10,711 bases of DNA from an uncultured Lysobacteraceae bacterium (lineage in GTDB: Bacteria > Pseudomonadota > Gammaproteobacteria > Xanthomonadales > Xanthomonadaceae), in the NCBI GenBank assembly GCA_946886995.1, contig CAMPJU010000025.1, positions 1 to 10,711 of the forward strand, read 5' to 3'. Position numbers and translations under genes: made by a program. Shown here piece by piece: positions 6,751 to 10,711 of this stretch. The notes beneath the pieces are model-generated. The model did not search any database. It saw only the letters and a list, made by a program, of their open reading frames with translations, and was not told the DNA's origin. Numbering within the stretch: the first letter of the stretch is position 1; every line of letters starts with the position of its first letter.

Positions 6751-7299
6751 CTATCCGCACCCCGCATCACTGGTGGCGGGCGTCCTGACCGCGACCGCGC
6801 CGCTGGTGCGGATGTCGATGCAACGGACGTTCGTTTCCGGTCGCGCCACATCGAGCGCGATCCGCACCGACCCGTCGAGCAGGTCCCCGGCCTGGTCCCG
6901 TGCCAGCCCGTCGGAACGGAACACCACGGCGGGTGCACCGGACACGTCGATCGAGTCATCCACCAGGCTGTTTCGCAGCAGCGCGTCACCCGCCCCGAAC
7001 GCACCGTTGCGGTCGTTGTCGACGAAGGTGATCCAGCCATTGGCACCTGCGTCGGCGCACGTGGCCGCGGTGCCCGCGTTGGCATCGGCGCTGGCGCAGA
7101 CGACCACGCGCCTGTTGCGCCGGATCGCCTCCATCCTGGCCGACTGCAGGCTGCCCACCATCTCGTTCGCGGCCGCGGCCAGGCGGTTTCCGTTCACCAG
7201 GACCTGGAAACCCGGCACCGCCGCGGCGAGGACGATCGCCAGCACGGCAATCCCCACCAGCAATTCGATCAGCGTGAATCCGGTCGTGCGGTCCTGCAC
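6751..7299 (-). CDS. fimU: FimU/FimT (GspH family), first minor pilin of the operon
   Basis: This 182-residue prepilin has cleavage after Gly7 (MQDRTTG before FTLIELLV) and Glu12 as mature Glu5. The GspH/FimT signature follows: LQSARMEAIRRNRRVVVCAS at about 51-70, then NGWITFVDNDRNG and GDALLRNS. Cysteines at 68, 81, 150 and 181 are probably paired. The start is GTG at 7299, chosen because GGGAGG (7306-7311) lies exactly six bases upstream; the longer reading to 7389 has no pilin leader ahead of it. As first gene before pilVWXY1E it occupies the FimU position; some xanthomonad annotations call it fimT. The GRxR loop linked to DNA binding in FimT proteins is not present: the equivalent C-terminal stretch reads CIDIRTSGAVAVR. 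This favours a structural FimU role over DNA uptake. Confidence 0.92.
   Translation of the reverse strand: MQDRTTGFTLIELLVGIAVLAIVLAAAVPGFQVLVNGNRLAAAANEMVGSLQSARMEAIRRNRRVVVCASADANAGTAATCADAGANGWITFVDNDRNGAFGAGDALLRNSLVDDSIDVSGAPAVVFRSDGLARDQAGDLLDGSVRIALDVARPETNVRCIDIRTSGAVAVRTPATSDAGCG
7256..7283 (-). repeat. Pilin-leader repeat in fimU
   Basis: Read on the minus strand, these 28 bases match 360-387 of the plus-strand pilE at 27 positions. They encode the GFTLIELLV-type segment. With 360-387 they form an inverted pair flanking the whole operon. Confidence 0.65.
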
Positions 7300-7305
7300 G
7301 GCATG

Positions 7306-7311
7306 CCTCCC
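7306..7311 (-). promoter_or_regulatory. Ribosome binding site fixing the GTG start of fimU
   Basis: GGGAGG on the minus strand is followed by six bases and then GTG (7299). The ATG seen just upstream in the spacer is in another frame and leads to no pilin sequence. This decides the start of fimU. Confidence 0.75.
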
Positions 7312-7374
7312 ACTTCCCCGACACCACTCTCGGACGAAGCCGCTGCGCAGACAAGCGCTGCCGGGCACCCGATT

Positions 7375-7390
7375 TGTGCCACGCGTCACA
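7375..7390. promoter_or_regulatory. CRP/Vfr/Clp-type binding site upstream of the minor-pilin operon
   Basis: The sequence is TGTGC-CACGCG-TCACA on the plus strand, 9 of 10 consensus positions for TGTGA-N6-TCACA. One further base extends the symmetry on each side (7374-7391, TTGTGC to TCACAA). By a hand estimate with equal base use, such a match is expected in roughly 0.4% of regions this size. In Pseudomonas the CRP homologue Vfr acts on type IV pilus and surface-sensing genes; in xanthomonads the homologue is Clp, which responds to cyclic di-GMP. Binding here is inferred. Confidence 0.55.
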
Positions 7391-7434
7391 ACATCGGCGA
7401 CCGTTGCCGCCGTTCGTCGGGAAATCGATGCCGG

Positions 7435-8826
7435 TCAGGCGGCGATTCGATAGCAGGGCTTGTATTCGCCCGCGATCTTCATCCGCCGCTGGGCGACGAA
7501 TGCGCGCAGCAGCGCGTCGAGCGATTCCATCATGTCCGGGTCGCCATGGATGTCGTACGGCCCGTGCAGTTCCACCTGCCGCATGCCCTCTTCCTTGACG
7601 TTGCCCGCCACGATGCCGGAGAACGCGCAGCGCAGGTCCGCTGCCAGCTCGTGTGGCGCCCGGCCGTGCCGGAGCTCCAGCGCCGCCATCGCCTCGTGCA
7701 TCGGCACGAACCGCTGCTGGTACGCCAGTGGCACGTGCAGCGCCCAGTTGAAGAAGAACGAATCGCGCACGGCCAGCCGGTGCGCACGCACGCCGGCGAT
7801 GCCTTCGGCCATGTGCCGGGCCACCGCCACCGGATCGTCGATGACGATCGCGTAGCGGGCGGCCGCAGCGTCGCCCAGGGTCAGGCGGATGAAGCGGTCG
7901 ATCTGCTCGAAGTACGGTGCCGACGCGGTCGGACCCGTGAACACCAGCGGGAACGGCAGGTCGCGATTTTCCTCGCGCAGCAGGATGCCCAGCAGGTACA
8001 GGATCTCCTCGGCCGTGCCCACGCCGCCGGGGAACACGACGAAGCCGTGGCCGATGCGCACGAACGCCTCGAGCCGCTTCTCGATGTCCGGCATGATCAC
8101 CAGGTGGTCGACGATCGGGTTCGGCGACTCGGCCGCGATGATCCCGGGCTCGGTGATGCCGATGTAGCGGGTGTCGTGCTTGCGCTGCTTGGCGTGGGCG
8201 ATGGTCGCGCCCTTCATCGGGCCCTTCATGGCGCCGGGGCCGCAGCCCGTGCAGATGTCCAGCCCGCGCAGGCCCATCTGGTAGCCGACTTCCTTGGTGT
8301 AGACGTACTCGTCGCGGTTGATCGAGTGGCCACCCCAGCAGACCACCAGGTTGGGATCGCCGGGACGCAGCAGCCGCGCGTTGCGCAGCAGCCCGAAGAC
8401 GGCCTCGGTGATGCCGGCGCCGCTCTCCAGGTCGGTGTTCCCTTCCTCGAGCTCGATCGCGGTGTAGGCCAGGTCGCGGACCACCGCGAACAGCAGTTCG
8501 GCGACGCCGCGGATGATCTGTCCGTCGACGAAGGCCATGGCCGGCGCGTTGTGCAGGTCCAGCCGCAGGCCGCGGTCGTGCTGCTCGACCTGGATGTCGA
8601 AGTCGGGATACATCTCCTGGGCGGCGCGCGGGTCGTCGCTGGCGCTGCCACTGGTCAGGACCGCCAGCGCGCACCGGCGCAGCAGGTCGTGCATGCCGCC
8701 GACGGAGGCGTCGCGCAGGCGCGCGACCTCCAGCCTCGACAGTACGTCCAGCGCGCCGCGCGTCGGATAGATGTGGGTGTCCACGGTGGGCATCGCCCGG
8801 TCGACGGCGCGTTGCGGGTTTCCCAT
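7435..8826 (-). CDS. ppnN: PpnN, nucleotide 5'-monophosphate nucleosidase (LOG family)
   Basis: This 463-residue protein matches E. coli PpnN (YgdH, about 454 residues) along its length. The N-terminal domain has IYPTRGALDVLSRLEVARL and LLRRCALAVLTSGS. The central Rossmann-like LOG domain carries GGHSIN (165-170), the glycine-rich GCGPGAMKGPMKGA (194-207) and the hallmark PGGVGTAEE (266-274), whose Glu274 is in the catalytic position. The C-terminal domain ends KPCYRIAA. PpnN cleaves nucleoside monophosphates to free base and ribose 5-phosphate, and in E. coli is a direct (p)ppGpp target that affects persistence. The ATG at 8826 is preferred because AGGGA lies seven bases upstream; ATGs at 8847 (+7 residues) and 8793 (-11) are alternatives. 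Cytosolic. It is separated from the upstream receptor gene by a terminator and is likely its own unit. Confidence 0.95.
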   Translation of the reverse strand: MGNPQRAVDRAMPTVDTHIYPTRGALDVLSRLEVARLRDASVGGMHDLLRRCALAVLTSGSASDDPRAAQEMYPDFDIQVEQHDRGLRLDLHNAPAMAFVDGQIIRGVAELLFAVVRDLAYTAIELEEGNTDLESGAGITEAVFGLLRNARLLRPGDPNLVVCWGGHSINRDEYVYTKEVGYQMGLRGLDICTGCGPGAMKGPMKGATIAHAKQRKHDTRYIGITEPGIIAAESPNPIVDHLVIMPDIEKRLEAFVRIGHGFVVFPGGVGTAEEILYLLGILLREENRDLPFPLVFTGPTASAPYFEQIDRFIRLTLGDAAAARYAIVIDDPVAVARHMAEGIAGVRAHRLAVRDSFFFNWALHVPLAYQQRFVPMHEAMAALELRHGRAPHELAADLRCAFSGIVAGNVKEEGMRQVELHGPYDIHGDPDMMESLDALLRAFVAQRRMKIAGEYKPCYRIAA

Positions 8827-8869
8827 TGCCTTGTCCCTGTCTTCCATGTCGATGACTTTAGCCCCAAAG

Positions 8870-8897
8870 GAAACGGCCGGGTCGCCCCGGCCGTTTC
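8870..8897 (-). terminator. Rho-independent terminator of the TonB receptor gene
   Basis: A perfect 12-base-pair stem (GAAACGGCCGGG paired with CCCGGCCGTTTC) encloses a four-base loop that reads GCGA on the minus strand, a stable GNRA tetraloop. The stem ends in TTTC, followed by CTTT, giving a moderate U-rich tail for transcription from the right. It begins 21 bases after the receptor stop codon and ends upstream of ppnN. The plus-strand reading has a poorer tail, so I assign it to the minus strand. Confidence 0.85.
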
Positions 8898-8918
8898 GGT
8901 GCAGCAGGGTGGTACGGA

Positions 8919-10711
8919 TCAGAACTCGTAGCGCAGGGTCAGCATCAGCGCCCAGCGCGACACCGGACGCGGCACCTGGCCCTCGTAGGTGCGCAGGTCC
9001 TGCCAGGTCGGGTTCTCTTCGGTGCCCAGGTCGTACACGTACTTGCCGTCGGGGGTGATGCCGCCCAGGCGCGCCAGGTAGCGGGAATCGAATCCGCCGA
9101 CGTCCTTGGTCAGGCCCCAGTCCTCGTTGATCAGGTTGAGCACGTTGTAGACGTCCAGGCGGACGATCGACTTGTGGTCGGCGGCGAAGCCCGGCAGTTC
9201 CTGCTGGATGCCCAGGTCGAGCTGGTTCACCCACGGCTGGCGCGATTCGTTGCGACCGGCGATCGAGCCACGGTGCCCGCTCAGGTACGGATCGTTGGCG
9301 ATGAACGCGTTGAACTGGTCGATCAGGGCCTGCGAGGCATTGCCGTAGCTGACGTTCGGATCGTTGACCAGCGGGATGTACGCCGGATCCTGGAAGATGC
9401 TGTCGCCGTTCGGGTCGCCGTTGATCAGCCAGGTGTACGGATTGCCGTCACGCCCGACGTAGAACGCGGTGATGCTCGTCCGGTAGTCGCCGAAGAACGC
9501 GTGCTCCCAGCCCAGCGACAGCTTCACCGAGTCGCGGATCTCGCGGCTGGCGCGGGTGGCACGGTGCTGGTTCGGGTTGACGCGCGAGACGAACTGGTAG
9601 CTCGACCAGGCCTGCGAGCTGCCGTCGGAACCGACTTCGCTCGCGTGCGTCTGGGTGTAGCTGAAGTTGCCGTACCAGCCATTGGACAGCGGCTTGTTCA
9701 GCGACAGGGTGATCGAGTTCGACTGGCCCTTGTCGGTGTTGCCCAGCTTGGTCGACTGGTTGCTGAAGTCCGGGTTGCGGTCGCAGTTCTTCTGGCTGCT
9801 CGACAGCGAACCCATCGTGCAGTAGTAGCTCTCGCGACCGTCCGCCAGGTAGCCCTGCACCTCGCCGATGTTGATGGCCTGGTAGTACGGGGCGTCCTTG
9901 GCGCGGATGGTCTGGAACTCGGCCGAGGCGACCATGCCCATCCACGGCAGCTCCGCGTCGTACGCGATGCTGGCCTTCCACACCGTCGGCAGCTTGAAGT
10001 CCGGATCGATCGTGTCGATCAGGTTGAAGCCCGAACCGCCCGGCGGGATGTTCTGGTTGTACGGGTCGGGGCTGAAGGGCACCGCGTCCGGATCGAACGA
10101 GCGGTACGAGGTCAGCGTCACGCCGTTGTTCTGGTACGGGTTCGCCAGCCACACGAACGGGGGGATGCTCTGGAACGCGCCGATGCCGCCGCGCAGCTGC
10201 GAGTAGCGCGGGGTGTCGAACGTGTAGTTGAACGCGAACCGCGGCAGGATCACCTTGTTGTCCGAGCCGAGCTTGTAGTCGTTCCGGTAGCCGAACGCTT
10301 CCTCGAAGCCCGGGGTGCGGATCGGCGCGTCCTCGACGCCGGGGATGTTCACGCGGACGCCGTAGATGACCGACAGTGCGTCGTTCACCTGCCAGGTGTC
10401 CTGCAGGAACGGGCTGAACTGGGTGTAGACCAGGGCGGCCGCGGTGTCGTTGACGTCGAAGCCGGCGGACGGCGTGCGGACGTTGTAGACGTCGTAGTTG
10501 CCGGCCGCGAAGTCCTCGAGGCTCTCGAACACGTACGAGCCGTGCAGGTCGCGGCCGTACAGGTTGAACACGTCATGGCGCTGGTAGTCGAACCCGCCCT
10601 TGATCTCGTGGTCGCCCAGGTAGTACGTGCCGGAGAGGCTGGCGTTGAGGCGGTCCGTGTTGATCTGGTTCTCGTGGCGGTTGTTGTCCTCGCCGATGAA
10701 GATCGAGCCGC
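8919..10711 (-). CDS. Oar-like TonB-dependent outer membrane receptor, C-terminal part (5' end outside window)
   Basis: About 597 residues of the C-terminal barrel are visible and the frame is open to the right edge, so the start, signal peptide, carboxypeptidase-regulatory-like N-domain and plug are not seen. Barrel features include alternating aromatic strands, QFSPFLQDTWQVNDALSV with IYGVRVNIPG, VILPRFAFNYTF, the segment SIVRLDVYNVLNLINEDWG that is typical of Oar/OmpA-related TonB receptors of xanthomonads, and a terminal strand WALMLTLRYEF ending in Phe, the BAM recognition signal. A Cys pair (YYCTMGS and KNCDRNP) lies in a probable surface loop. A GTG at 10571 is not the real start: in-frame barrel-like sequence (GDHEIKGGFDYQRHD) continues upstream of it. 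The substrate cannot be assigned. It is followed by a strong terminator. Confidence 0.88.
   Translation of the reverse strand, partial: GSIFIGEDNNRHENQINTDRLNASLSGTYYLGDHEIKGGFDYQRHDVFNLYGRDLHGSYVFESLEDFAAGNYDVYNVRTPSAGFDVNDTAAALVYTQFSPFLQDTWQVNDALSVIYGVRVNIPGVEDAPIRTPGFEEAFGYRNDYKLGSDNKVILPRFAFNYTFDTPRYSQLRGGIGAFQSIPPFVWLANPYQNNGVTLTSYRSFDPDAVPFSPDPYNQNIPPGGSGFNLIDTIDPDFKLPTVWKASIAYDAELPWMGMVASAEFQTIRAKDAPYYQAINIGEVQGYLADGRESYYCTMGSLSSSQKNCDRNPDFSNQSTKLGNTDKGQSNSITLSLNKPLSNGWYGNFSYTQTHASEVGSDGSSQAWSSYQFVSRVNPNQHRATRASREIRDSVKLSLGWEHAFFGDYRTSITAFYVGRDGNPYTWLINGDPNGDSIFQDPAYIPLVNDPNVSYGNASQALIDQFNAFIANDPYLSGHRGSIAGRNESRQPWVNQLDLGIQQELPGFAADHKSIVRLDVYNVLNLINEDWGLTKDVGGFDSRYLARLGGITPDGKYVYDLGTEENPTWQDLRTYEGQVPRPVSRWALMLTLRYEF

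Larger units (their letters stand above)
7300..7434 (-). promoter_or_regulatory. Control region of the fimU-pilVWXY1E operon
   Basis: These 135 bases lie between the ppnN stop and the fimU start and should hold the operon promoter. The clearest element is a CRP/Vfr/Clp-like palindrome at 7375-7390. Downstream, on the minus strand, a weak sigma-70-like pair can be drawn: TTGTCT (7349-7354) and GAGAGT (7326-7331), 17 bases apart, giving a start near 7319. The palindrome would then be centred about 63 bases upstream, close to the -61.5 used in class I CRP activation. The fimU ribosome site is at 7306-7311. No strong terminator for ppnN is visible, so some read-through is possible. Confidence 0.5.

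Noticed and set aside
7300..7389. Longer fimU start at 7389
   Set aside because: It would put 30 residues before the prepilin leader, overlap the CRP-like site and ignore the good GGGAGG placed for the GTG at 7299.
7395..7412. Hairpin CGGCG/CGCCG after ppnN
   Set aside because: It has only five base pairs, an eight-base loop and no U tract; too weak for a terminator in DNA of this composition.
6742..8931. A 729-codon plus-strand frame opposite fimU and ppnN
   Set aside because: It spans two unrelated minus-strand genes and their control region and shows no domain; it is a GC-driven shadow.
8827..9234. Extension of the ppnN frame upstream into the receptor gene
   Set aside because: The added sequence is Arg/Pro-rich, overlaps the receptor's C-terminus and the terminator, and has no counterpart in E. 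coli PpnN.
10571..10711. Receptor gene starting at GTG 10571
   Set aside because: The frame is open to the edge and the residues upstream (DHEIKGGFDYQ) are typical barrel sequence, so the gene is partial rather than starting here.
1..10711. CRISPR arrays, insertion sequences, tRNA, rRNA, riboswitches
   Set aside because: I looked for spaced direct repeats, transposase motifs, terminal inverted repeats and conserved RNA patterns and saw none; the repeats present are coding pilin leaders.

Overview
The window reads as chromosomal DNA of a high-GC gammaproteobacterium. The most likely group is the Xanthomonadaceae/Lysobacteraceae (Lysobacter, Luteimonas, Xanthomonas relatives). The reasons are a fimU-pilV-pilW-pilX-pilY1-pilE type IV pilus minor-pilin operon, a large Oar-like TonB-dependent receptor, a PpnN nucleosidase, strong GC3 bias and frequent GTG starts. 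This placement is inferred from gene content and was not tested by a search.

Layout from left to right. (1) 1-162, minus: the first 54 codons of a FimT/GspH-type pilin, cut by the window edge. (2) 163-346: a divergent control region with a CRP/Vfr/Clp-like palindrome and a possible sigma-54 promoter facing right. (3) 347-778, plus: a PilE-like pilin on its own. (4) 791-7299, minus: six tightly packed genes transcribed right to left, fimU (7299-6751), pilV (6748-6278), pilW (6281-5190), pilX (5193-4630), pilY1 (4619-1209) and pilE (1207-791). They overlap by 4 bp or are separated by 1-10 bp, so they are almost certainly one operon. (5) 7300-7434: the operon's control region, with a near-perfect CRP/Vfr/Clp-type palindrome. 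(6) 7435-8826, minus: ppnN. (7) 8870-8897: a strong hairpin terminator. (8) 8919-10711, minus: the C-terminal part of an Oar-like TonB-dependent receptor, open at the right edge.

In characterised systems the minor pilins FimU, PilV, PilW, PilX and PilE, together with PilY1, form a complex that primes pilus assembly and sits at the pilus tip. PilY1 supplies the adhesin/mechanosensor with calcium-binding loops. Here that operon faces a second, diverged pilE, and next to it lies a further FimT/GspH-type pilin, giving seven type III-signal pilin genes in 7.3 kb. PpnN (nucleotide salvage, a known (p)ppGpp target in E. coli) and the TonB receptor belong to separate units.

No mobile element, CRISPR, tRNA or rRNA is visible. 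I do not see a wholly new system. The most interesting points are the CRP/Vfr-like sites in both pilin control regions, the duplicated convergent pilE genes with shared leader repeats, and an extra EF-hand-type loop plus a displaced RGD in PilY1.
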